35,000 bases of DNA from Symbiodinium natans (lineage: Eukaryota > Sar > Dinophyceae > Suessiales > Symbiodiniaceae). The position numbers were made by a program, and so were the translations under genes. Of the stretch, positions 1 through 10,202 are shown piece after piece (within the stretch, counting starts at the first letter, position 1; each line of letters begins with the position of its first letter). The notes below the pieces were generated by a model. The model did no database searches. It saw only the letters and a list, made by a program, of their open reading frames with translations, and was not told the DNA's origin. The stretch lies in the NCBI GenBank assembly GCA_905221605.1, contig CAJNDS010002127.1, positions 1-35,000 on the forward strand, in the 5' to 3' direction.

Positions 1-98
1 CGGGTTCTAGGAGTTTAGGGGTTTAGGGTTTAGGGTTTAGGGTGCGGGTTCTAGGAGTTTAGGGGTTTTGGGGTTTAAGGCGTGGGTTTTCGGCTTTG
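1..98. repeat. Degenerate TTTAGGG-type repeats at left edge
   Basis: Imperfect G-rich heptamers (GTTTAGGG, GAGTTTAGGGG, GTGCGGGTTCTAGG) open the window. A related degenerate stretch runs to about 240. They are telomere-like in sequence but interrupted, so they are interstitial-type repeats and not a chromosome end. Confidence 0.7.
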
Positions 99-178
99 CC
101 TGGGACGCTATTTACCTACAGTGTTATGGGTTCTACCTAGGTAGTTCCTACTAAACTGTAGGTAATTAGAGTCCCAGG
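99..178. repeat. Fold-back inverted repeat with central palindrome
   Basis: Two 24-base arms, 99-122 and 155-178, are inverted copies of each other with about three mismatches; the outer blocks are CCTGGGAC and GTCCCAGG, the inner ones TACCTACAGT and ACTGTAGGTA. The spacer carries a perfect 12-base palindrome, CTACCTAGGTAG, at 133-144. The whole could extrude as a cruciform or be a small fold-back or MITE-like element. No target-site duplication was identified. Confidence 0.7.
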
Positions 179-239
179 TAGAAGTTTAGGAGTTTAGGGG
201 TTCAGAGGGTCTTGGCTTTAGGGTCTCGGAGTTAGGGTG

Positions 240-1356
240 TAAGGCCAAGAGAGTCGGAATTTCGGCTTCAGGGGAAAAGACCCCCCGTAGCTAGAATGAC
301 TTACCCTCACTCACCCTAACCTCCCTAAAACCCAAACCAACCCTAAACTTTTTTGGGGGAGGAGAACCCTAAACCTTAAACCCAAAACATTAAACCCTAA
401 GCCTTAAACCCTAAGCCCTAAACCTTAAACCCAAAACATTAAACCCTAAGCCTTAAACCCTAAACCTTAAACTCTTAAATCCGAACTGTCTCTGGACTTT
501 TGGGTGCAGGGTCCAGGGGTTTAGGGCTTCTTCTGGCCAGCTTCATGCCTTGGTTACCCCCCCCCCCCCAAGCCCTATTTAGACTCCCTAAGCTCTAAAC
601 CTCGCCAAGGTTTATTTAGGGTTTAGGGTTTAGGGTTTAGGGTCTAGGGTCTAGGGTCTAGGGTCTAGGGTTTACCCTGTGAAGCGTAGAAATCGAGTCC
701 CAAATACCCCCAGCAAGCCAGCAAGAACCCTAAACAAGCCCAGCGGCATCATCGCGCTGTTCCGGCTGGCCGAAGAGTACAGCCGTGTCGGACGCTTCGC
801 AGGTACCAGCATCTGGGTTTAGGGTTTAGGGTTTCGGGTTTACATAAGTGTTGAAACAAGGCATGGCTTGAAAGGATTCAAAGGGGCTCAGGACAGTCAA
901 AGCAAACAAGGGCTCTAGCGCAAAAATCATCGCAAAAGAACATGCCAGCAGACACCCCAGAACCCCAGACCTCCTAATCCCTTTCTGACCCCAAAACTGC
1001 TCGACAAAACCTCTCACCCCATAAACCCTCAACACGATGTAACCCTCAAAACTGCTCAAAACCAAACCCGAACCCCATAACCAGCAAAACTCCAAACCCT
1101 AAACCCGGGACCCGAACCCCACAAACCCTTAACCCCATACAAACGAGTGGCTTTTATTCCCTGCCACCCCCCACCTAAACCCTAAACCCTAAACCCTCAA
1201 CCCTAAACCCTCAACCCTGAACCCCAAACCCTAAACCCTAAACCCTAAACCCTAAACCCTAAACCCCAAACCCTTCGTGCCCAGCACCTCCGCTGGCCCC
1301 CAGTACGCAGCTCGCCCAGAGCAAGTGGCGGGCCCGGGCCATGGCGGAGAACTTTC
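240..1356. other. Gene-free repeat-rich stretch
   Basis: This stretch alternates CCCTAAA-type runs (about 300-480), TTTAGGG-type runs with a TCTAGGG variant repeated four times (609-675), unique islands, and a CCCTAAA run (1173-1273). A C11 homopolymer lies near 557-567. Open frames here lack coding character and mostly translate repeat or short unique islands. No gene is supported. Confidence 0.6.
1173..1273. repeat. CCCTAAA-orientation telomere-type array
   Basis: About 13 heptamers, mainly CCCTAAA with CCCTCAA, CCCTGAA and CCCCAAA variants. It faces the TTTAGGG array at 1357-1452 across an 83-base unique spacer, forming a long inverted repeat. Confidence 0.85.
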
Positions 1357-1452
1357 TAGGGTTTAGGGTTTAGGGTTTAGGGTTTAGGGTTTAGGGTTTA
1401 GGGTTTAGGGTTTAGGGTTTAGGGTTTAGGGTTTAGGGTTTAGGGTTTAGGG
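1357..1452. repeat. TTTAGGG array, about 13 near-perfect units
   Basis: Uninterrupted TTTAGGG heptamers, the cleanest telomere-type run in the left part of the window. It ends abruptly in unique sequence at 1453, so it is interstitial. Confidence 0.9.
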
Positions 1453-3005
1453 CTACAAGAAGCCTGTGTGATCATGTGTGTGTATACATATAGTATGGAT
1501 CCTCTATATCTCGGGAATTCTGAAGCACCCAGTCGAGACGGAGCTGGACCTCTGTCCTGGGCCTCCCGTCCGCAGTCGAAGAAAGCAACAACGAGCAAGG
1601 AAAGGGGCGGTACCATGACAGCTCGACAAAATCTTGCTTGGCAGAAAGAAGCAGAGCACTTGGCTTGCAGTCCGCACTGTGCAGCTTTTCTGCTGAGGAG
1701 CAAAGGGATACCTGAAGCACTTGGCTAAGACCGAGAGGGGGCCCTTTATAAGGGGCAGTTCTAAGCGTCATGATGCTGCGTTGTGGACTTGTGCCACAAG
1801 ACTCGGCCGCTCTCAAGTGATGACTCTGCGGTTGCTTGCAGGGAGCTCATCACCTCGAAGCAGGGCAGCCGCCACCTGGTCAAGTCAACTCACGAGCAAG
1901 ACGGACTAGAAGATCAATATATGACCCCGCCCGGCCAGGTTACAAAACAAGCCTGTGTGATGAGCACGGCAAATGTGTGAAAACTGAAAGACAGCAAGGA
2001 AACTTGGCTCGAATTCTGCCAGCTAATCTCTGGCTGATCACGAGTTTCTAGACTTTGCGTTCCCTCTCCATGCTACTACTGCACATGTTTGTCAAACTAG
2101 CCAAAGAATCGAGAATCTGAGAACCTAGAACCTGTCCGCGAGAATGAGTGGCATGTAGCATGTGACTTGGAGAGACCACAAAAAACGTCAAAGCGCCTGG
2201 ACCCTGGCCCGCGAAGGTCTTGAACTCATCGAACCTTCTGCTTCTCCGTGTACGATGACCGTCCGCGTCCGTGAGCATGGAGTCCTAACCTCAGGACTAT
2301 GTCTCACTCAGAATGTTTACCGCTCCCCCGTCGCCATCATGTCCTTGAGCACACAGCAGCAGAACGGCAATCATTCTATAGCCATCGTTGGAACGCACAC
2401 CATGTGGCCCTGGCAATCATTTCTGCGGGATGGCAATATATTGTGGTATATCGCAATCATGTAGCCTCCTTGACAATCATTTTCGAGGAAGGAGTGGCAA
2501 CTTCCGAGCCACTTCGCTCAGCTTCTTCTGCCCCTCAAGACCAGCGCAGTCTTGGGGACTCTGCTGCATGCGCAGCCCAGGCCACTCAGACCTTCAGTGC
2601 GAAGGCCAGCGCAGGCCACCTGCTTAGCGCCCTGTCATCTCAGGCGACGCACGCACGGAGCTGCAGTTGGGAAGCAGAGTGCAGGTTAGGGCCGTTTGGG
2701 CGCAGATTGCCGTCAAGTTGGTTTGCCCACTGGAAGCCTGGCATGAGGTCTTGAAGCTCCAAAGACAGGTCGTCGGAGAGGACCTCGAAATCTCGAGGTC
2801 CGAGATCGGATTCCAGATCTGAGACATTCCAAGCTTTAGACCGGGCGGCTGCCCTCTCAGAACGACGCTGGCCTCCCTAAATCTGCCGCGATCAGCATTC
2901 CACGCAGCCTTGCGCAGCCCTTCAGCTCTTTACAAGAGTAAAGGCTGGGGCCATGGCAGATCAGCCCTGCAGCATCTCAACTCGGAGAAGCCGGTTTGGA
3001 GTTCA
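1453..3005. other. Unique stretch without a supported gene
   Basis: Several overlapping short frames exist on both strands, none with a recognisable domain or consistent codon signal. There is a loose reiteration of a GCAATCAT motif at about 2370-2480 and a perfect 8-base stem with AATC loop at 2781-2800 (GACCTCGA / TCGAGGTC). A three-unit TTTAGGG run sits at 3007-3029. I see no gene. Confidence 0.5.
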
Positions 3006-3439
3006 GGGTTTAGGGTTTAGGGTTTAGGGAGAGCCGGCTGTGGCAGCTATGAGCTGTCGCTGTCCCACAGGAACGCCCTGAAGCATGCTCGGCTCAGGGC
3101 AAGTTGACAGAGAGCTGCCCCTCAGCACCTCTCAACCACAAAGCGTGCTTGTTGTGGAAGTGAGGAGGAAACATTGCCAACCGACGCGAACAGGCGCACG
3201 CCTTGGCACGCGACTCACGCGTCGACTGTGTTGCAACAGAATGGGCATGTTGCTGAAGATATGTGTCTAAAACCTGGCAAACAATGCTACGTCGACTTGA
3301 AAGCACCGGAAGCGAACACGTGCATTTCCAAATTCGCGCAGGGACACACTAAGCCGACTGGGTTGGCACATGGGAATGGGCAAGCAAATCACAAAGCTGG
3401 TTTCCGTGAGCACACGTCGCGCGCGCAGTTTGGCGACGG

Positions 3440-4150
3440 CGAAGCCCTGTTCAGAGCACTTCAAGTGGCAACCAATCTCAAGAGACACGACAGGCCTGGA
3501 GGCTCTCTCAAGACACCTTGGCGTCTCACAAGGCATGGAGGAGGCTCTAGGCGGCTTCACCAGCGGATTGCCAATGCGGGATGCGTTGCTGCCTGCACTG
3601 ACGCCCACGGATCAACAAATACTCCATGACAAGTTGCCAACTCAAGGCAGCCGGAAACCTGGACCATTGCAATCAAACAAAGTCCTCGCACTTCGGGTCG
3701 GGATCGACGGCGGAAGGATGCGGAAGGTAGCGTTACGACTGGCACTTGATACGCCTCTGAAATGGGACCTCCCGCGTTTGACAAAGAAGAGTCAAAGAAG
3801 TGACGCTCTGCAGCCGGCAAGCCATGCTATGAACATGAACTGGCAAGCATTGTCGAACGATAGGAAGCGCGCTGCTTTAAGTTGATTTCTTCGAAGGACA
3901 TTTGGCCAACAGACCTCTTGACATCTCACGAGACACGTAGGAGGCACTAGAAGTGAGCTGCCTTATCGGCGTGGCAAAAGCTGGATGCATTGCTGGCTGC
4001 ACTGACGTCCACGGATCAACAAACACCCCATGACAAGTTGCCATCGCGGGGGGGCCGGAAACCTGGACCGTTGCACACAAACAAAGGCCTAGCACTTCGG
4101 GTCGGGATCGACAGCGGAAGGTAGCTGGCTTCATAACAGGAACATTCTGG
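3440..4150. repeat. Diverged direct duplication, offset about 404 bp
   Basis: The segment around 3505-3735 is repeated at about 3910-4135. Shared landmarks are the block starting CGGATCAAC (3608 and 4012), CCATGACAAGTTGCCA, CCGGAAACCTGGACC, and GCACTTCGGGTCGGGATCGA. The copies differ by substitutions and small indels, so the duplication is old. Open frames through the first copy (3370-3885) are broken in the second, which argues against a coding function. Confidence 0.75.
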
Positions 4151-4892
4151 TCCATTGAAGCGGCGAGGCCACTGCAACACTCACGACGAATAACATGGAG
4201 CTTGACGCGCTGCCGCCACGTCTTGCAGCGGTGGTCCACTGATCAGTAAGTGTTGCATGCAGATCTGGCAACTCATGGCAACCTGAAGGCACTTCAAACA
4301 AGCAAGTCCATCGGCATCATAGAACGATGGCCTAGATAGCTTGACGAAGCTTCCTGGGAGCGAACAAGGTCATCCTTCGGTGGCGCACAAACTTGCGGTG
4401 TCGAGTGCAGCATCAAGTCAGCTTGTTCAGAAGCACCCTTGGCAGTACAAAAGGCCCCTCAAAGAGTCTGAGTGCCGGAGAAGCAAGCAAGCGCTTTGCC
4501 ACTTGTACTGCTGGCGCTTGCTGTACTGCTGCTTCACGGCTCTCGGAAACCTAGCAAAAAAGAACTTTTTTGCGACATTTCTGCTATATAACCCAGCCAC
4601 CGCCGGATGCACTGTTTAACAATTTAGTGACTTGTGTATACAGTTAGGGTTGTAGGATTAGGGTGGAAGCTGCTGCCGCCCACGCGCGGCCACGGTGGTC
4701 CAACCTGGCAGGGCAAAGGTTGAGGGGTTTTAGGGTTTATGGCTTAGGGTTTTTGTTCTACGGCACCACTCGCATCGGACCCTCAATTTTCCTTTCACCG
4801 GACTCAGACCTAGCTCCCAAGGAATCAGTTCTTGATGCGCGGGTAGGATTAAGGGTTTTGTATACATTAGGCTCTTGAAAACCCACGAGGCA
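4150..4892. other. Intergenic stretch downstream of the hAT-like gene
   Basis: Mostly unique sequence with a few degenerate TTAGGG-type words near 4645-4750 and 4845-4870. It lies just 3' of the hAT-like coding sequence and probably contains its 3' UTR. No polyadenylation signal or separate gene is recognised. Confidence 0.4.
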
Positions 4893-7800
4893 TCAATCAC
4901 TGTGCACGGCAGAGAGCTTCGTAAGCAGCCCTTGCAGCGTTAGCTGCTGAGGGTTCAATGCGGCGGCTGATTGCACCACAGCTTCATAGCTAAGACGTGG
5001 AAACTCGGGATTCTCAGGCATTGACCCCTTGTAAACATGTAAATGGCCTCGCTTGGACTTGACACTGCTTCGCTCAGCGAAGGCGGACAACACAGCTGAG
5101 TGCCTGGGCCATGCCGCCTCAAACTCGGAAGTCAACCAGACATGAAAGTGCATGTAAGCTGCAGCCTGAAAAGAGATTGAAGATCCTTCCAGGCCATTGG
5201 AAATCAACCACTGTCTATCCGCAATCCGGATACCTCGCATGCGAGCTACAAGTGCCTCAGGCGTTTCCAATCCAGGCGCCAACTCGGGGAACACCACGAG
5301 CTTCGCCTCCCACCAGTCTGTGGTCTGCTGAAACCTCGCCGCCGGTTTCTCGGGCCAGGAAAGTCCTTCGTTGAATACACTTGGAGGGTTTCCTATTGTT
5401 AGGGCGGTTGCAGTGAAAAACAAGTAGGAGGAACTATGCAGGGCGCCATTCGCCATCAACACCTTGACCTTGCTGCCCAACGGTGGTGCCCGCTCGGTAC
5501 TCTTCTTGCACGACTCCAGCTTGTCGGCGGACTGCAAGAAAACTCCGCCGCGCACGTCGACATGAGGCACCTTCTCGCCCAAGGGAGTGGCCATCGCCAC
5601 CTTCTGCTTCTTCGCTGCAACCGTGTCCTGCTCAGCCTCTATCTCTTCCAGCGATTTCTTGTGTGAGGATGCGGGGTCCGTCGCATTCTTCTTGTCCGTT
5701 TTCTCTTTTTTCTGCTTGTTGTGCTTCTTCTTGTGCTTCTTGTCTTTCTTGTCCTTTTTGTTCCGTTTTTCCTTTTTGTCCTTTTTGGCCTTCTTCTTGT
5801 CCTTCTTGTCGTCCTGCTTGCATGTCTCCACTGGTGTCACTAGTGCACTGCTGCTACTGCTGCCGGGCGGATTCGGAGGGCAAGGGGAAGATGCGGCTGA
5901 AGAAACACCACTTCTGGCAGCAGTTACCTCGCTGACAGCAGTGACAATCTCATCCAACCTTCGACTGCTTGAAGATGCCGCGGGCGTATCTTGAAAAGTT
6001 TCCTGTTGCATGGACGCCACCGTTGACGAGATGCATCTCGAGTGCGCCTCCAGCTTGGCCCGCGCAGATTCCGGATGCTCGCGACGAAGTCCAGCAAGGC
6101 GTGGCTTGTCCGATCCCGAAGCTCCGCTTTTTCGGTGCTCAGTTACGCGTGCACCGAAAAACTCTTTGTAGACGGCTTGCGCCTGTAAAGCAAACTTGGA
6201 AGGCTTCCAGTTGCCACGAGCATCCCTGCCATCCCGAAGTCGGTCAGCGGACATGATGGCAGCACGACCATGTAAAGATTGCAAGTTCAGTTTGACAGCG
6301 TCCTGGAGACCATAAACTTGCAATCGGTGAGCTCGGTTTTTGAGCTCTGTGACAGCCACTTCATGAAGGGAACGCTCCACTGACGCCGTTGACGTCTGAA
6401 ACGTCAAAGCGTGCTGAACCAGCCAACATGCCTCCAAGCGCAGCGCCGCCTGCTCCTTGCGAAGTTCTCGCAATGTCGTCAGCCAGGCATCGTTGGAGCC
6501 CTGACGCTGCTGCTTCAAATGCCAGAAAGCTCGGCCGAGCAGGCCGCCAGCACCAACTCCATCATCACTGCCGCTCAGCTGCTTCCTGGAAATGTGGACT
6601 GCAAAATGGCAAAAGCAAAAACTTAGATTTAAAGCTGCCCCAAAAAAAACTTCTTAATAGTGCGCCATTTCGCCAAGTCTTCGCACCATCCAGTTTGTTC
6701 TGCCGCGCCAGAGCCTGAACCAGCTCGGCTCGCTGGCATAGCGACAAAGAGTTCTGCAGGTCGAGGGCAGAAAAGGCATTGGCGTATTCATAACGCGGAA
6801 AGTTTGAATCAAAAAAGGCCTTGAAGATTCTGTATACCTTCTCAGCCACTCTTCGTGACTCCTCCTCGAGGTCGCCATCGTCCCACACAGCTACCGCTCT
6901 CAGTGGCCGAGGGCCTCGGCTGCCTGTGGTTCGGCTACCAAGATAAGTGATGACACCGACATCCTTGAGGGTTCGGATCACGGTTTGTGTAACAGTATCT
7001 TTTGCGCTCTCCAAGAAGATGCCACCCTTGCCAAACATGAACTCCATTGTGTGGATCGTTTCCGCTGCCTGATGGGAGGCGTATGCAAATAATAGCTGCT
7101 GGCAATTAATCAGGGTGTGTGTTCATAAGCCTGGCATGGACTGGGCCAGCGCAGGTGCAACTTTAACCCAATTCCTGCCTGCTGCGCTGTGACGCAGGCC
7201 TCGTCATTGTCAGTGTCTGCCAATCGCAGGAAGCGTTGGCCAATCAGCATCGAATCGGCCGCCAAACCAGCATTTACCAAGTGCTGAAATGCATCTCGGC
7301 CAGAAAGCTCTGTCAACAAAGTCTCTGCAAACCGACGGTCGTCAAGATCGCCTTCTGAAACCAGGCGTACCAGGAAAGCATATACTGATTTCAAGCTGCT
7401 CAGCAGCTTGAATAGCGGCGTGCTCAGGCTGTTGAACCTCTGCTTGGCGTAGCTGAAATTTCGGAGCGCTTGACTGAACTCCTTTTGTTGCGATTCCGCC
7501 CACAAATTTCGGTACTTGCCTGACTCCTCCAACATGCGAGCCAGACTGGCCTCGCCTGTTATCAGACGCTGGAGAAGCCCACCTGAGAGCTGATCCAAAT
7601 AAGGCCATGCTCCCCTTTGCAAGTTTCGCATGCGATGTGCCCTGTCGACTACAACATGCTGAAGACGAGGAAGCAAGTCAGACATTCTGGATAAGGCCGT
7701 TTGCTCTGCCGGGCCCCCGTCTGCGACCGCACAAGTAATGATGTTCTGCAGGGGGCAAATCACAGACACTCTGCTACTTCAATCCAATTAATGAAACACC

Positions 7801-9021
7801 GTTCAACACTCAACCATCATCCAATGAAACGCTGTTCCAACCCTTGTCCGTCAGATGTTTGTGCAGCTCCCCGTCCACAGCATCTTGTGCTCCAGATTGC
7901 CCGTCCTTCTCACGCAGGCCGCGCTTCACTGTGACGGCCTGTTTCAGCACGGCACCCACAGCTGCTTTCACATTGTCCTCAGCTTGAGTCTCACAGGACG
8001 AGGTCGAAGAGAGGTCGAAGAGAGGTCGAAGAGAGGTCGCAAGAGAGGTCCAAGAGAGGGCCAAGAGAGGTCGAAGAGAGGTCGAATAGAGGTCTAAAAG
8101 AGGTCGAGATCACAGCCAGGATACGGGGCTGGGCCCGAAATCGCGAGCTATGCCCACCAGGCACTCGTAGACGCCCATGGCAGGGAGGCTGGTGCCTTTC
8201 AAGCCTGCCAAGCAATGAGCATTCGTAGGCAGTGTCTGCAAATGTGATGTCAAGGTCGCTTGCCGGCCTCTGTAAAAGAAGCGACCCCTTACAAGAACGA
8301 TCCCGTCTCGTTCATCCAAGCACAAGCAGCCCATGTTGGCCTGACAGGGTTAAATCAGATTTTCGGCTAAGGCTTAGGGCTTGGGACGTGTTAAGGTTAC
8401 TTCAGGTGTACGGGCCTTCTGAAAAACCTGTCTGTCGAGCTCTGACAGCACGGTGCTCATGGAAGTCACAATTTGCCTGCACACGCGTTTGCTGTTGTCG
8501 CTCTGCAGGTCCTGGGATTTGCAGAACTGGCGGAAGTCCTGTCAGGCGCAGAAAAAAGATGTTTCATGCCACTGCAACGTCTATCCTTCAATACGACAAT
8601 GTAAATATATGGCTACCGACATGACCGATCCTCGAAGCTGTCGTGCCTGCCAACTATGGTGGCAGCCATCATGAAACGATTCAGCGACGGCGTGGCAGAA
8701 TCCCAGGATGACGCAGCAGCTTCATCAGTTCTGGCCTCCGCCTGTGACAAGGCCCTCAGGTGATGCCGGCTCGTTGCGTGTTCGGCCAAGACTGAAACCT
8801 GCAGCATCTCCTTGCTGGTGACAGTCAAGTTGGCGAAGGATTGTTGGGACCTTAGATGCTGCTGGACATGGCTGTCGAGACCCCAATATACTTACAGGAA
8901 TGATTGGGCGCTGCTTGCAGCGCGAGCGGCTTGCCACTGAAGGAATTGCAGAGCCAGCACCCAAACGCCCAAGGGCCAGCGAACGAAACCGGACGCTGTG
9001 TCAGCCAGGTCTTCATCTCTC
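4893..9021 (-). CDS. BED-finger / hAT-transposase-like protein, 8 exons
   Basis: Exons read on the minus strand: 9021-8910, 8850-8655, 8538-8401, 8340-8125, 7989-7831, 7745-7179, 7068-6666, 6598-4893 (stop at 4893-4895). Seven introns of 59, 116, 60, 135, 85, 110 and 67 nt keep phase, giving about 1,160 codons. Exon 1 carries GCWLC and exon 2 a HATSRHH, together a BED-type C-x2-C...H-x4/5-H finger. The middle holds CLDERDG and VVVDRAHRMRN, resembling acidic blocks of the hAT RNase-H-like core. The last exon has TSTASVERSL, like the hAT C-terminal dimerisation motif, then a lysine-rich linker (KKDKK-type) and a unique C-terminal domain. Expected role is DNA binding or transposition in the nucleus, possibly domesticated. 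The 5' end is uncertain: ATG at 9016 is possible, or further exons up to about 9445 (ATG, coiled-coil-like MEAEQERLLQRL). Intron 1 could instead use GTAAGT at 8895, but the finger frame favours a GC donor at 8909; the 67-nt intron also needs a GC donor. Family call is by motif memory. Confidence 0.6.
7999..8108. repeat. Intronic 11-bp minisatellite (GAGGTCGAAGA)
   Basis: About ten tandem GAGGTCGAAGA-type units with GGTCC, GGGCC and GAATA variants. On the coding (minus) strand it is a pyrimidine-rich tract inside the 8124-7990 intron of the hAT-like gene, right before its acceptor, so it may act as the polypyrimidine tract. Confidence 0.8.
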
Positions 9022-9460
9022 CTGGAACAACATGCTCTGTGATGAACGGTTTTCTTTTCGTTTAGGCAAGCCCGGTCCTGTAGCTGCATGCTTGAATTGG
9101 AACTTCTCGCTCCAGGCATGCTGCTTCAAGAGGGGACAGACTTTCTTGCTGCCCCGCCGCAAGCCACCCAGGAAACCAGCCGCGAAATAGCAACGAGCGC
9201 CTGGATTAACAAGGGAAAATAAACTGAGACCGTCCACAATTATAGAAGTTGAAAAGCCCCTAGCCAGGCACATGGCTGTGTGCAATCCAGTAGCATGATA
9301 GGCCTTTCAGGCACGTCCTCGCGTGCTCTTCGTCGCCCTCCTGCTGGTCGCCAGGTAGATCACAGTGTTTCTGCGTCGGTTGGAGGGAGGCTTGTCTTGC
9401 ATCCCGCAATCGTTGCAGCAGACGTTCTTGCTCTGCTTCCATGGCGTGTCTCAACGCACG
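9022..9460 (-). other. Possible 5' exons of the hAT-like gene
   Basis: Two minus-strand segments look coding. One starts at an ATG near 9445 (MEAEQERLLQRL, glutamate/arginine-rich, coiled-coil-like). The other, at about 9212-9088, reads GGLRRGSKKVCPLLKQHAW and follows an AG|G acceptor. A GC donor after HAATGP would put the second in phase with the exon starting at 9021. The junction between the two is not resolved. They may be the true N-terminus or a separate small gene. Confidence 0.3.
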
Positions 9461-10202
9461 CTGAAGAACGATGATGCTTTAATTGAGACCCCTAGCTACA
9501 ATAACTCCCTATCCACGCCCTGTAACCCCACAACTGTCCTGCCACCAACCCTAGAGAGCCCCAAGGAGCTGAGGATCTCAGGATGACGAGGCTTCTTCTG
9601 CCCATCACAAATCAACTGGACGACAGGCAACATCGAGATCAAGCTTGGAACCCATCCAGGAAGAAACCTCTCCAAAGCCCCAAAGCCCCGAAAGTTACAT
9701 CTGAGCTGGGGCCGTTTCAGGCATTTAGTGATGTGAGACTGCGGGTCTCGGGCTGCAGGGCAATATTTACCCGTCAGGCTACAAGGGGACCTTATATAGT
9801 ACCGGGCTCTAAGGGTTAGTATAAAGGGTATTTGGTTTGGGACACGTATCGATTCCTGTCTAGGGCTTGCACCGTAGGGCTTCGGGTTTCGAGTTTCACA
9901 GGTTCAAGCACAGCACAGGGTCCACCCAAACTGGCCGGCGTGGCCAGCGGCACGACAGAGAAGCATTCCATGATTCGCACCTGCCACATTTGGTCTGAAG
10001 ATCAGCTTTCTCAAGCTGCGGTCACTGCACCCGTATATTGACTACAACATTGCGGCGGCTAGTTATCGCATTGCTGCGGAGCAACTGAGCCCCGACTATC
10101 GCATTGCTGCGGAAACCCTCGTTGCTGCGAATTCACTAAGCCCTGTGGTGCACTATCTAGGAGCTAGGACATGCCTCGATCACGACTGCCCCTTCCAATT
10201 GC
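9461..10202. other. Intergenic region between kinase and hAT-like gene
   Basis: No supported gene. It contains degenerate telomere-like words near 9790-9840 and a 17-base direct repeat (TATCGCATTGCTGCGGA) at about 10065-10110. The kinase 3' UTR should lie at the right end. Confidence 0.4.

Noticed and set aside
1357-1452. A true chromosome end
   Set aside because: The heptamer array is followed by 33 kb of further sequence including genes, and both orientations occur throughout.
3370-3885. A 171-codon plus-strand open frame
   Set aside because: It lies in a duplicated segment, is broken in the second copy, and shows no recognisable domain.
4893-6518. A stand-alone 541-residue single-exon gene
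   Set aside because: It has no proper ATG at its 5' end, and the frame continues upstream to an acceptor at 6598 that matches the phase of the preceding exon. It is the last exon of the hAT-like gene.
6599-6665. Spliced-leader relic (CCATTTTG near an acceptor)
   Set aside because: Only a short word matches the dinoflagellate spliced leader; it sits in an intron and the diagnostic GGCTCAAG end is absent.
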